Assembly: GCF_002078505.1 (NCBI RefSeq)
Contig: NZ_LUAV01000002.1
Span: 383,055 to 447,054, forward strand
Direction: 5' to 3'
Source: Ensifer aridi
GTDB taxonomy: Bacteria > Pseudomonadota > Alphaproteobacteria > Rhizobiales > Rhizobiaceae
DNA length: 64,000 bases
The translations under genes and the position numbers were made by a program. The notes under the pieces are model-generated. The model saw nothing but the letters and a program-made list of their open reading frames with translations. It had not been told where the DNA came from and did no database searches. Shown one piece after another: positions 17,013-25,728 of the stretch (within the stretch, counting starts at the first letter, position 1; every line of letters begins with the position of its first letter).

Positions 17013-19004
17013 ATGAAAATTCGCGGAAAGATATATTTGATCGTAGGCATCATGAGTCTGCTGGCGATCGCCATCACCGGCATGTCGTTGCTGATCGTAT
17101 CCGAGTACAACGGCAAGCTCCGTCAGTTCCAGAGCGCTTCCGAGCGGGCATTCAAGGGCGAGCGTCTCAACCGTCTGGTCACCGCAGTCGTCATGGAATC
17201 GCGCGGCATCTACGCCGCGCCGACCATCGAGAAGGCGAAGTCCTTTGCAGAGGGCCTCCGGAAAAACCTCGACAAGATCGACGTGCTTTTGAAGGATTGG
17301 CGCCCGCTGGTTCCGGCCGACAGGCTTTCGGCCTTCGATGCGCTGGCAAAACGCGCGGAAGAGTTCAAGACCTTCCGCACCGAAACGGCGCGCCTCGGAC
17401 TGGAGGTTTCGCCCCAGGCCGCCAACGAGCAGGGCAATAACGACGCCAATCGCGCCAACCGCAAGGCTTTCCAGGCCGAGATCGATGTGGTGGTCGATGC
17501 CGATCGCGAATCCCTTGACGCGATCACCGCCGAGATCGCCGCATTCGAACGCTCGATCGTCCTCATCGTCCTAGGCATCGCCGGGATCGGCATGGCCGCC
17601 GGCATCGGCACGGCCTTCTACATCGGCACCAATCAGCTCAGCCGCCCGATCCTTGACCTCACGGACGGGATGAAGCGGCTGGCCGGCGGCGATCTTTCGG
17701 TCGATGTGCCCCTTGCCGGGCGCAACGACGAGATCGGTGACATGGCGGCAGCCGTCGAGGTCTTCAAGCAGAACGGTCTCGCGGTGCGTGAGCTGAATGC
17801 ACAGGAGGCGGCTCTGCGCGAGAAAAGCGCCGATCTGCAATCGAGCATCGCCATCGTCGTGTCGGCCGCGGCCGCCGGCGATTTCACCAAGCGCATCGGC
17901 AAGGACTACGACAACGAAGACCTCAACCGCTTTGCAGCGAGCGTGAACGAACTCGTCGGAAGCGTCGACAGCGGCATTGCCGAGACGCGCCGCGTCATCG
18001 CGAGCCTTGCCGCCGGCGATCTGACGCAAAACATGAACGGCCAGTTCCAGGGCGCTTTCGCCGAACTGCAGAAAAACGTCAACGACACGCTTTCGACCCT
18101 GCAGAAGACGCTCCGTGAGATCCGCCTGACCACGGACTCGATCAACGGCAATGCTTCGGAATTGCGCACGGCCGCCGACGACCTGTCTAAGCGCACCGAG
18201 CAGCAGGCCGCCTCGCTCGAGGAGACTTCCGCCGCCCTCGACGAGATCACCGCCGCCGTGCGCAGCTCGACCGAGCGGGCGCACGAAGCGACGGTGATGG
18301 TCACGGAGGCGAAGGAAAATGCCGCCGAGTCCGCGTCGGTGGTGCGCAGCGCGATCGACGCGATGGGCCGCATCGAGCAGGCTTCGAGCGAGATCGGCCA
18401 GATCACCAACGTCATCGACGAGATCGCCTTCCAGACAAACCTGCTGGCGTTGAACGCCGGCGTCGAGGCGGCGCGGGCCGGTGACGCCGGCAAGGGCTTC
18501 GCCGTCGTCGCGCAAGAGGTCCGCGAGCTCGCGCAGCGCGCCGCCAGCGCCGCCAAGGACATCAAGGCGCTCATTTCGAAGTCCGGCGGCGAGGTGGCGA
18601 CAGGCGTCAAGCTCGTGCAGGCGACCGGAGCGGCACTCGGCGAGATCGAAACGCGCGTCTTGAAGATCAACGACCACATCCATTCGATCGCGACCGCCGC
18701 ACGCGAGCAGTCGACGGGCCTCGGCGAGGTCAGCACGGCGGTCAACCAGATGGACCAGGTCACCCAGCGCAATGCCGCGATGGTCGAGGAGGCGAATGCG
18801 GCGACGCACAAGCTCTCCGCCGAAGCGGACAATCTCGCGAGCCTCATCGCTTACTTCAAGGTCGAACGCGATCAGGCACGCGCCGTCGCACCGGTCAAGG
18901 GGGCGAGCCGCCCGGTCGGTTCGCCGGCCAGGCGCATGATGGGCACGGTTTCGCGTGCTTTCGGAGGCTCGGCCGCCGCCCGGGACGAGTGGGAGGAGTT
19001 CTGA
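17013..19004 (+). CDS. methyl-accepting chemotaxis protein with CheR-tethering tail
   Basis: A 663-residue chemoreceptor. TM1 is at about 7-30 and TM2 at about 183-205, enclosing a ~150-residue periplasmic helical sensor. A HAMP domain follows (RPILDLTDGMKRLAGGDLSV), then a second HAMP-like helical unit near 280-370, then the signalling domain with the conserved tip IDEIAFQTNLLALNAGVEAA. It ends DEWEEF, the xWxxF-type pentapeptide that recruits CheR/CheB. The strong GAGGGGCAGG before the ATG at 17013 decides the start. No che genes are adjacent, so it should feed the main chemotaxis cluster elsewhere. The ligand is unknown. Confidence 0.94.
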   Translation: MKIRGKIYLIVGIMSLLAIAITGMSLLIVSEYNGKLRQFQSASERAFKGERLNRLVTAVVMESRGIYAAPTIEKAKSFAEGLRKNLDKIDVLLKDWRPLVPADRLSAFDALAKRAEEFKTFRTETARLGLEVSPQAANEQGNNDANRANRKAFQAEIDVVVDADRESLDAITAEIAAFERSIVLIVLGIAGIGMAAGIGTAFYIGTNQLSRPILDLTDGMKRLAGGDLSVDVPLAGRNDEIGDMAAAVEVFKQNGLAVRELNAQEAALREKSADLQSSIAIVVSAAAAGDFTKRIGKDYDNEDLNRFAASVNELVGSVDSGIAETRRVIASLAAGDLTQNMNGQFQGAFAELQKNVNDTLSTLQKTLREIRLTTDSINGNASELRTAADDLSKRTEQQAASLEETSAALDEITAAVRSSTERAHEATVMVTEAKENAAESASVVRSAIDAMGRIEQASSEIGQITNVIDEIAFQTNLLALNAGVEAARAGDAGKGFAVVAQEVRELAQRAASAAKDIKALISKSGGEVATGVKLVQATGAALGEIETRVLKINDHIHSIATAAREQSTGLGEVSTAVNQMDQVTQRNAAMVEEANAATHKLSAEADNLASLIAYFKVERDQARAVAPVKGASRPVGSPARRMMGTVSRAFGGSAAARDEWEEF

Positions 19005-19036
19005 GCCTTCACGGTGAACGCTACCGATGTAAGCGA

Positions 19037-19063
19037 AGAGCCTGCCATCCGGTAGGCTCTTTC
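19037..19063 (+). terminator. rho-independent terminator after the MCP gene
   Basis: Stem GAGCCTGCC / GGTAGGCTC (one G-T pair) with ATCC loop, followed by TTTCGTCT. It lies 33 bp past the stop codon. Confidence 0.7.
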
Positions 19064-19160
19064 GTCTCACGGCAACGTGAGTTGTCACGCTTGTCCGTTC
19101 ACGCTGTCGTTGGAGGACGCGACCATTCGTTATTGGTTCCGCGTCCCGATTCTCACTACT

Positions 19161-19262
19161 GCATGGTTCCTTAAGTCGGAATCGATTTAAGGACAAAATC
19201 ATGCAGCAGCTCAAAGTGCTACAGCGACCTTTGCGCGTCCGATCGGACACGCGGCGCTGTAA
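19161..19262. repeat. composite two-hairpin repeat (family 1), complete copy
   Basis: Hairpin one is CCTTAAGTCG...CGATTTAAGG at 19169-19192; after a spacer reading CATGCAGCAGCTCAAAGTG comes hairpin two, CTACAGCG...CGCTGTAA at 19219-19262. A half copy of the GCGGGATGAGGAAA repeat follows at once (19264-19290). Together these fill most of the 380-bp gap between the MCP terminator and the next gene; I see no gene there. Confidence 0.75.
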
Positions 19263-19385
19263 AGCGGGATGAGGAAAGGTGCGCCCGCATACGGCTAAAG
19301 AATCGATCACGATGGTCCGCGCCGATACGATCCGGGGATCATCGCGATATGATGCAGGGCCGAACCCCGAGGAAGGCAGAGCTCA

Positions 19386-20183
19386 ATGAGCCATGACGTC
19401 AGAGGCAAGGCGGAAGAAGGCGCGACCGTGACACCGCCGTCCGATCGGCAGGCCCGCAAGCCTCTGCCGCGCTCGCCCTGGCGATTCCTGCCGTTTGCGT
19501 TTCTCCTGGCGGGCGGTCTCGCGTCCTACGCGCTCGGGCTGCATCATTATGTTTCCCTGTCGACGCTCGTCGATCACCGTCAGGCTCTCGGTGGCTACGT
19601 CGAGGCCTTTCCGCTCCGCTCCGGCCTGCTTTTCTTTGCCGTCTATGTAGCGGTCGTGATCTTCTCGATTCCCGCGGCATCGGTTCTAACCATGTTCGCG
19701 GGATTTCTGTTCGGTCCGCTTCTCGGGGGAGCCATTACGGTCCTTGCCGCCACATTGGGGTCTAGCCTTCTGTTCCTCGCGGCACGCGGCGTCCTCAGCG
19801 ATCTGTTGCGTCGGCGTGCCGGACGGTTTCTGGAGCGCCTTGCCGAAGGATTTCGGCGAAACGCTTTTCTCTACCTCCTGATCCTGCGGCTGGCGCCGAT
19901 CTTTCCGTTTTTCATCGTCAATATCGCGCCCGCCTTTTTCGACGTGAAGCTGCGCACCTTTGTCGTCGCGACGCTGATCGGCATCGTGCCGGCAACCTTC
20001 GCCTACGCCTGGCTTGGTTGCGGGCTCGACGAGGTGATCGCCGGCGCGGCCCACAGCGGCCGTGCGCTGTCCCTTTCGGATTTCGCCACGACGGATGTTT
20101 CGTTGGCGCTTCTCGCACTGGCGCTGATTGCGGCATTGCCTCTGGCCTACAGGCTAATACAGTTACGCCATAGGAATGCCTGA
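19386..20183 (+). CDS. TVP38/TMEM64 (VTT domain) family membrane protein
   Basis: A 265-residue polytopic membrane protein. After a basic N-terminus come hydrophobic segments near 38-57, 79-104, 110-135, 165-190, 200-220 and 240-258. The VTT/SNARE-associated core is visible: AGFLFGPLLGGAITVLAATLGSS and LRLAPIFPFFIVN. DedA/VTT proteins are linked to lipid transport or scrambling and membrane homeostasis. Its stop is 20 bp before the oxidoreductase start, so the two should be co-transcribed. This pairing of a VTT protein with a disulfide oxidoreductase-type flavoprotein is recurrent in bacteria, but its purpose is unclear. Confidence 0.88.
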   Translation: MSHDVRGKAEEGATVTPPSDRQARKPLPRSPWRFLPFAFLLAGGLASYALGLHHYVSLSTLVDHRQALGGYVEAFPLRSGLLFFAVYVAVVIFSIPAASVLTMFAGFLFGPLLGGAITVLAATLGSSLLFLAARGVLSDLLRRRAGRFLERLAEGFRRNAFLYLLILRLAPIFPFFIVNIAPAFFDVKLRTFVVATLIGIVPATFAYAWLGCGLDEVIAGAAHSGRALSLSDFATTDVSLALLALALIAALPLAYRLIQLRHRNA

Positions 20184-20203
20184 CGGTGGGAAGGGCGTGC
20201 GGC

Positions 20204-21625
20204 GTGGCGAAGATACTCACTCCCGATATCTGTGTGATCGGCGGCGGGGCGGCCGGCCTCTCCGTGGCCGCAGGCGCCGCCGCCTTCGGCGTACCGGTCG
20301 TTCTTGTCGAGCATGGCCGGATGGGCGGGGATTGCCTGAACTATGGCTGCGTGCCGTCGAAGGCACTGATCGCAGCGGCGAAGTATGCGGAGGCAATCCG
20401 CGGGGCCGCAGAGTTCGGCATCACCGCCTCCGAGCCGGGCGTCGACCATGAGCGGCTGCAGGCACGCATCCGCTCGGTCATCGCGGGCATCGCGCCGCAT
20501 GATTCGGTCGAGCGCTTCACCCGCCTCGGCGTTGAGGTGATCGGAGAAAAGGCCCGCTTCATCGACGAGCGCACGGTGGCCGCCGGTGACCGCCTCATCC
20601 GCGCGCGCCGCTTCGTGATCGCGACAGGATCATCTCCCGCCGTTCCCCCGATCCCGGGGCTGGCGGAGACGCCGTTTCTCACCAATGAGACACTCTTCGA
20701 GCTGAAGCACTTGCCGCAGCACCTCGTCGTGATCGGTGCCGGGGCAGTCGGCCTCGAGATGGCTCTCGCCCATCGCCGGCTCGGCGCCCGCGTCACGATG
20801 GTCGAGAATGCGGCCGCCCTGTCGCAGGTCGATCCGGAACTGGCGGCGATCGTGCTCGAGGCTATCGCCGCGGAGCGCATCGTTCTCCATGAGCGCACGA
20901 CGATCCGTTCGATCGGGCAGACGGACGGCGGCATCCGGTTGCTTTGCGAAAATGGAAACGGAGCTTTCCAGATCGACGGAAGCGATCTGCTCATTGCCGC
21001 CGGTCGCGCCGCCAATCACGCATCGCTCGATCTCGATCTCGCCGGCATTCGCCACGACGCCAAGCACATCGAGGTCGGAGCCGATCTGAGGACGAGCAAC
21101 CGCCGCGTCTACGCCATCGGCGACGCGGCGGGCGGCCAATTCACCCATCAGGCAAGCTACCATGCGCGGCTGGTGCTGCAGCAGATCCTCTTTCGTCTAC
21201 CCGCTCGCGAGAAATCTGATGTCGTTCCGCGCGTGATCTTCACGGATCCGGAACTGGCAGAGGTCGGCCTGACCGAGCGGCAGGCACGCTGTGGATTCGC
21301 CGGGATCGAGGTCGTCCGTTGGGATTATTCCCGAAACGATCGCGCCCGTACCGATGAGCTCGGCCGCGGGTTGATCAAGGTCGTGGTCGGCCGGCGAGGG
21401 CGGATTCTCGGAGCCGGTATTGCCGGCGCCGGCGCAGGAGAGATGATCGCCATCTGGGCCTTCGCCGTTGCCAACCGGCTGACATTGAAGCACTTCCACA
21501 ACTATGTTGCACCCTATCCGACGCTCGCCGAGATTGGAAAACAGGCGGCGATCTCCTATTATTCGCCTGTGGCACGAAATCGCCTCTTGCGGTCCGCGAT
21601 CCGGGTCCTGCGCTATTTCGGCTGA
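20204..21625 (+). CDS. FAD-dependent pyridine nucleotide-disulfide oxidoreductase
   Basis: A 473-residue flavoprotein of the dihydrolipoamide dehydrogenase/mercuric reductase family. FAD-binding GGGAAGLSVAAGAAAFG is near the start, the redox-active disulfide motif GGDCLNYGCVPSKALI is complete, a second GAGAVGLEMA binds NAD(P)H, YAIGDAAGG precedes the dimerisation domain, and HFHNYVAPYPTLAEI sits where the catalytic His-Glu loop lies; the canonical HxHPTxxE is altered to YVAPYPTLAE. No heavy-metal-binding N-terminal domain or C-terminal CC pair of MerA is seen. The GTG at 20204, with GGGAAGG upstream, is the likely start; a GTG at 20186 is possible. It is the middle gene of a three-gene run. 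Confidence 0.9.
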   Translation: MAKILTPDICVIGGGAAGLSVAAGAAAFGVPVVLVEHGRMGGDCLNYGCVPSKALIAAAKYAEAIRGAAEFGITASEPGVDHERLQARIRSVIAGIAPHDSVERFTRLGVEVIGEKARFIDERTVAAGDRLIRARRFVIATGSSPAVPPIPGLAETPFLTNETLFELKHLPQHLVVIGAGAVGLEMALAHRRLGARVTMVENAAALSQVDPELAAIVLEAIAAERIVLHERTTIRSIGQTDGGIRLLCENGNGAFQIDGSDLLIAAGRAANHASLDLDLAGIRHDAKHIEVGADLRTSNRRVYAIGDAAGGQFTHQASYHARLVLQQILFRLPAREKSDVVPRVIFTDPELAEVGLTERQARCGFAGIEVVRWDYSRNDRARTDELGRGLIKVVVGRRGRILGAGIAGAGAGEMIAIWAFAVANRLTLKHFHNYVAPYPTLAEIGKQAAISYYSPVARNRLLRSAIRVLRYFG

Positions 21626-21648
21626 CGGCAGGGAATGTTGTAAAACTT

Positions 21649-23130
21649 ATGGTAGAAGACGCGCGTCCGGCCAACCCGAATGCGGCACCAAGAGCGGCAG
21701 TCGGCTTTCTTCGCGGGCTCTCCGGCAAGCTCCTGTTGCTGACCATCACCTTCGTCATGCTGGCGGAGGTGCTGATCTTCGTGCCCTCCGTCGCCAACAT
21801 GCGCATCCGCTGGCTGCAGGATCGGCTGAACACGGTTGCCGCGGCCGCCGTCGTCGTCGACGGGCTGCAGAACATCGAGCTCCCGCGCGCCGTGCAGCGC
21901 GAGACCTTGATGGCGACCGGGACCAAGGCCATCGTTATCCGCCGCAAGGATGCCTCGCGGATGATCGCCACCGTCGACATGCCTCCCGCGATCGACGGCG
22001 AATACGACATAGCCAACTTCACGGCGCTCGGTGCGATCCGCAACGCCTTCGATACGCTGATCTTCGGCGGCAATCGGGTGGTGCGCGTCTACGGCCCGCT
22101 CGGCGAAGGCGACGCGACGATCGAACTGGTGATGAAGGACGCCAACCTGCGCAAGGCCATGCTTGTCTATTCGCGCAACGTCTTTCTGCTGTCGATCGTC
22201 ATCTCGCTCATTACCGCGGCGCTGATCTTTCTCGCCATCAATCGCATGCTGATCGTCCCGATCCGGCGTCTGACGACCAGCATGCAGGAGTTTTCGGACG
22301 AGCCGTCGAGCCCCGAACGCGTCCTCGTGCCGCCGGAGGGCAGCGACGAGCTCGCGGTTGCCGGCCAGCATCTCGCCAGCATGCAGCGCGAGCTGCAGAA
22401 GACCCTGAAGCAACAGAAGAGCCTTGCCGAGCTCGGCCTTGCCGTTTCCAAGATCAACCACGACATGCGCAACATTCTTTCCTCGGCGCAGCTCATTTCC
22501 GACCGGCTCGCGGATGTCGACGATCCCGTGGTCAAGCGCTTCGCGCCGACGTTGCTCAGAACCATCGACCGCGCCGTCGGCTATACGCGCGAAGTTCTCT
22601 CTTACGGGCGCACCGCCGAGGCCGAGCCGCGCCGCCGCTTCGTCGCGCTCAAGCCCCTCGTCGAGGATGTAGCCGAACTCCTGGCGGTCGATCGCCAGAG
22701 CGGCATCGATTTCGATATCCAGATCCGCGACGATGTCGAGGTCGATGCGGACGGCGAGCAGCTGTTCCGCATCGTCCATAATATCTGCCGCAACGCGGTC
22801 GAAGCACTGATCAATCACGAGCCGGAAGACGGTCGCGCCAGGAGGGTTACCGTCTCGGCGGTGCGCACCGGAAGCGTGGTGACGATTTCGATCGACGACA
22901 CCGGTCCCGGCATGCCGGCCAAGGCGCGCGAAAACCTCTTCGCCGCCTTCCGCGGCTCGGCGCGCTCAGGCGGTACGGGCCTCGGGCTCGCGATCGCCCG
23001 CGAGCTGGTGCTTGCCCATGGAGGCACGATCGCGCTTGTGGAAAAGCCCACGCCCGGCACGCTGTTCCGCATCGAGCTCCCTGACCGTCCGGTGCGGCTC
23101 GACGCCTTCCGCGCGAAGGGGCGCCCCTGA
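21649..23130 (+). CDS. sensor histidine kinase (orphan)
   Basis: A 493-residue membrane kinase. TM1 is at about 27-47 and TM2 at about 176-200, enclosing a ~125-residue periplasmic sensor. A HAMP-like segment follows (PIRRLTTSMQEF). The phosphoacceptor is in VSKINHDMRNILSSA (His271). The ATPase domain shows the N box NICRNAVEAL, G1 DDTGPGMP and GTGLGLAIARELV. No response regulator gene is adjacent. It starts 23 bp after the oxidoreductase stop, so it may monitor the envelope process the two upstream genes serve; that link is inference. Confidence 0.92.
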   Translation: MVEDARPANPNAAPRAAVGFLRGLSGKLLLLTITFVMLAEVLIFVPSVANMRIRWLQDRLNTVAAAAVVVDGLQNIELPRAVQRETLMATGTKAIVIRRKDASRMIATVDMPPAIDGEYDIANFTALGAIRNAFDTLIFGGNRVVRVYGPLGEGDATIELVMKDANLRKAMLVYSRNVFLLSIVISLITAALIFLAINRMLIVPIRRLTTSMQEFSDEPSSPERVLVPPEGSDELAVAGQHLASMQRELQKTLKQQKSLAELGLAVSKINHDMRNILSSAQLISDRLADVDDPVVKRFAPTLLRTIDRAVGYTREVLSYGRTAEAEPRRRFVALKPLVEDVAELLAVDRQSGIDFDIQIRDDVEVDADGEQLFRIVHNICRNAVEALINHEPEDGRARRVTVSAVRTGSVVTISIDDTGPGMPAKARENLFAAFRGSARSGGTGLGLAIARELVLAHGGTIALVEKPTPGTLFRIELPDRPVRLDAFRAKGRP

Positions 23131-23216
23131 TCTTCCGTCGCTTCGCCCTCGGGGGCCGGCAACTCCGGCCTTCGTCCACCCTCGTCGCAAAAATGAAATT
23201 TTTTGCCGAAAGGCGC

Positions 23217-23245
23217 TTGCAATCGCCGGAAGGACCCTTTAGAGG
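23217..23245 (+). promoter_or_regulatory. candidate promoter of tRNA-Arg
   Basis: TTGCAA at 23217-23222, 17-bp spacer, TAGAGG at 23240-23245, ending about 37 bp before the tRNA. The -35 is good, the -10 weak. Confidence 0.4.
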
Positions 23246-23282
23246 ATCGCCACGCAAGCGGTGGTCGCCGCTTTCTAGGCAA

Positions 23283-23359
23283 GCACCCGTAGCTCAGCTG
23301 GATAGAGCACCAGACTACGAATCTGGGGGTCAGGAGTTCGAATCTCTTCGGGTGCGCCA
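23283..23359 (+). tRNA. tRNA-Arg (anticodon ACG)
   Basis: A 77-nt tRNA including an encoded CCA. The acceptor stem GCACCCG pairs with CGGGTGC; the D arm is GCTCAGCTGGATAGAGC, the anticodon stem CCAGA/TCTGG holds the loop CTACGAA with anticodon ACG, and the T loop is TTCGAAT. It stands alone. The accessory-looking genes that follow make it a candidate integration target, though I found no duplicated 3' end in the window. Confidence 0.95.
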
Positions 23360-23392
23360 TCTTCCATTGCTGCCACTGCACAGTCGACCCGA

Positions 23393-24172
23393 CTAATCAG
23401 TCGCCCGCACAGCGCTGATGATCCATGCACGCGAGTCGAAAAACACACCTTCGGCAGTCATGTGCGCCTCCAGCAAATTACGCAGCCGCTGCTGTGGCTG
23501 GTCCGGTGGTTCATCGGAGCGCGCAAGCGCGTCCTTCACCAGATAGAGGCCGGTGAGAGCATCAAAAGCGGCATCAACATCCGGCCCATAGAAGACCGGC
23601 TCTTGCACCTCGACAAAGTCGATTGAGGCGAAGCCGGCAGTGCTGAGAAGTTCTGCGGCGATGGCGGGATCGTTAAGTGAAAACGCCTTGCCGGCATCCT
23701 CTGAAATCGCGCGCCCCGGAGCCAACGCCTGCCTAATGGCACCAGACCATTCATTGCGCTCCTGGCTCTGCCACACCATCCACGCAAGACGCGCGCCTGG
23801 GCGCATCGCTCGGGCGATGTTGGCAAATGCCGCCGCCGGATCAGCAAAGAACATTACTCCGAACCGGCTAATGCATAGATCGAAGCTGGCAGCCGGAAAG
23901 TTGTGGTGTTGTGCGTCGCCCAGTTCAAACGCGACATTCCGAAGCCCTGCATCTACGCAACGACGCCGCGCAATCTCAAGCATCTCAGCAGAAGTATCCA
24001 CACCGACCACGTCTCCTTCCACCGCGATGCAGGCGGCTTCACGGGTGGTTTGGCCTGCACCGCAACCGACATCGAGCACTCGGTCGCGCATTCCGACACT
24101 GGCAGCGGCCCGCAAATGCCGGTTGTGCCGTGACAACTCTGCGTCGTAGAAATCAGCACACTGCAGCGCCAT
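23393..24172 (-). CDS. class I SAM-dependent methyltransferase
   Basis: A 259-residue methyltransferase of the UbiE/Methyltransf_11/25 type. Motif I is VLDVGCGAGQTT at about 45-56, motif II VVGVDTSAEMLEIAR, post I GDAQHHNFP, and SFDLCISRFGVMFFADP matches motif IV. The substrate is unknown. The ATG at 24172 gives the usual short lead before the SAM domain; the frame stays open for 85 more codons but these look non-coding. It converges with the tRNA. Codon use appears less GC-biased than that of the flanking core genes, which would fit acquisition, but I have not measured it. Confidence 0.86.
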   Translation of the reverse strand: MALQCADFYDAELSRHNRHLRAAASVGMRDRVLDVGCGAGQTTREAACIAVEGDVVGVDTSAEMLEIARRRCVDAGLRNVAFELGDAQHHNFPAASFDLCISRFGVMFFADPAAAFANIARAMRPGARLAWMVWQSQERNEWSGAIRQALAPGRAISEDAGKAFSLNDPAIAAELLSTAGFASIDFVEVQEPVFYGPDVDAAFDALTGLYLVKDALARSDEPPDQPQQRLRNLLEAHMTAEGVFFDSRAWIISAVRATD

Positions 24173-24177
24173 GAGAA

Positions 24178-24420
24178 TCACCCCGTTCTGTTCTTGGCTA
24201 CGGATGGAGTTCGTCCCTCGTCCGTTTCCACCGTGGCCTGGTAAGCCTTGGTCAGTTTTTGCAGCACCGAAAATTTGCTCGTCGGCGAAGCTGTAAGGTG
24301 CAGGACGCGCAGTTCGCCCATGACCTGTTCCGCATAACTTTGGCCCGCCCCTTCCAGCAACTGCCCGAACGCTGAGCTCCAGGTCGCGGGCAGGTACCTG
24401 CACCCTCCATGCTCCTATTG
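24178..24420 (-). pseudogene. unidentified protein-like remnant
   Basis: A continuous frame of about 80 codons without an ATG near its left end. It reads YLPATWSSAFGQLLEG, then MGELRVLHLTASPTSKFSVL and ends PSVAKNRTG. The composition looks protein-like rather than like an antisense shadow, and it lies in the same orientation just ahead of the methyltransferase. I do not recognise the family; it could be the C-terminal part of a gene whose front was lost, or a short gene with a TTG start at 24360. Confidence 0.35.
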
Positions 24421-24535
24421 CAGCCATGACTGGAATCGTCGCTGCGGTCCCTATTCTCTCAGGAAACTGGTTGCATAACAGGAGCGGATATGCAAGAAGA
24501 ATCTGGTTTCAATTTGCAATCGGAAGGATCAGTCA

Positions 24536-25402
24536 ATGGCGCAGACCGGATCATTGCCCGTCACCGATAAGATTGTTGAGATCGGGGGCGCGGCGCTGCA
24601 GACTCAGGCTTTCGGCGACCCCTCCAGCCCACCCTTGTTGCTGATCATGGGGATGATGTCTTCGATGTTGTGGTGGCCGGACAGGTTCTGTGAAGAACTA
24701 GCCGCTCAAGAACGCTACGTGATCCGATACGACCAGCGCGACACCGGCCTTTCCACGCACTATCCGCAAGGCGAGCCCGGTTACTCGTTTAGCGACTTGG
24801 CCGACGATGCCATGGGTATTCTAGACAGCTACGGCTTGGAAACGGCGCATCTGGCCGGCATGTCGATGGGCGGCTTCATCGCGCAGGAGGCCGCATTGCG
24901 CCATCCCCAGCGTGTGCGGACGCTCACGCTGATCAGCACGTCACCGCTCGCGGTCGAGGGCTTGCCGTCCTCGACCAAGGCCTATCGGGAGCACTCTATG
25001 GCGGCCGAGAGGATCGACTGGTCTGACCTTAGAGCCATCGCCGATTTCCTGCGTCGCGATACGGCCATGCTCGCCGGCATCAGGCATCCACACGATGCCG
25101 AGGCTGCAAGCGTGTTGATCACCCGCGACATGGCCCGGGCGCCGTCATTTGCCAGCGCCACGAACCATTTCGCGCTGGTGAGTGAGGAGGAGCCTGCAAG
25201 GCTGCAGGCATCCGATATCAAAATCCCGGTTCTTGTGATCCACGGCACAGCCGATCCGCTGTTTCCTATCGAGCACGGGGAGGCCTTCACCAAAGTCATC
25301 CGAAATGTACGGTTGCACCGGGTCGAAGGGGGAGGGCACGAAATCCACGATCGGGACATTGACGAGATGGTCCAGGCCATCACCGGTCATGCTGCTTACT
25401 GA
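24536..25402 (+). CDS. alpha/beta fold hydrolase (RdmC/TAP-like esterase group)
   Basis: A 288-residue alpha/beta hydrolase with a full triad: nucleophile in AGMSMGGF, Asp in HGTADPLFP, His in VEGGGHEIHD. An LLLIMGMMSSMLWWPDRFCE segment forms the oxyanion side, and YDQRDTGLST is characteristic of the group that includes anthracycline methylesterases and related proteins. The substrate is unknown. It has its own start region, with GGATCAGTC before the ATG. It lies in the accessory-looking stretch after tRNA-Arg. Confidence 0.87.
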   Translation: MAQTGSLPVTDKIVEIGGAALQTQAFGDPSSPPLLLIMGMMSSMLWWPDRFCEELAAQERYVIRYDQRDTGLSTHYPQGEPGYSFSDLADDAMGILDSYGLETAHLAGMSMGGFIAQEAALRHPQRVRTLTLISTSPLAVEGLPSSTKAYREHSMAAERIDWSDLRAIADFLRRDTAMLAGIRHPHDAEAASVLITRDMARAPSFASATNHFALVSEEEPARLQASDIKIPVLVIHGTADPLFPIEHGEAFTKVIRNVRLHRVEGGGHEIHDRDIDEMVQAITGHAAY

Positions 25403-25728
25403 ACATTCGGAAAGTCCGCCATTATTCCGTTCGGCGGAAGCAAGCCGAATGGCTGTTTCCCCGACTGTTGTGACCGTTGATTTAGTTCATACAAAATTCC
25501 GTCGGGGCAAATAGCGTGGCAAAAAAGGTAACTTTGCTGCATGCGCTGAAATCTGCATCCATACCTTTCAAATGATTTAGGAGAGGGTAGGGGCAAAAAG
25601 GATCCCGTTTATCGGCCCTCTAGGAGCGCCGCGCTCTGATGCGCCGCCCCTGGCCGAATCGGTTTCTGCTGTCGGAAAGCCCTGCGACGGCAAGATCAAC
25701 GGTTTGCTCGCTCGCTGACGCCGCATGC
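25403..25728. other. intergenic region without a recognisable gene
   Basis: About 325 bp between two convergent genes, more AT-rich than its surroundings (around 25480-25600). No open frame has protein-like composition or a ribosome binding site; I see no terminator hairpin and no tRNA-end duplication. Confidence 0.5.

Noticed and set aside
17571..19310. 579-codon open frame antisense to the chemoreceptor
   Set aside because: Composition is that of a shadow frame; the receptor on the plus strand has complete motifs.
20204..21625. Mercuric reductase (merA)
   Set aside because: There is no heavy-metal-binding N-terminal domain, no C-terminal Cys pair and no mer gene nearby; only the general oxidoreductase family is supported.
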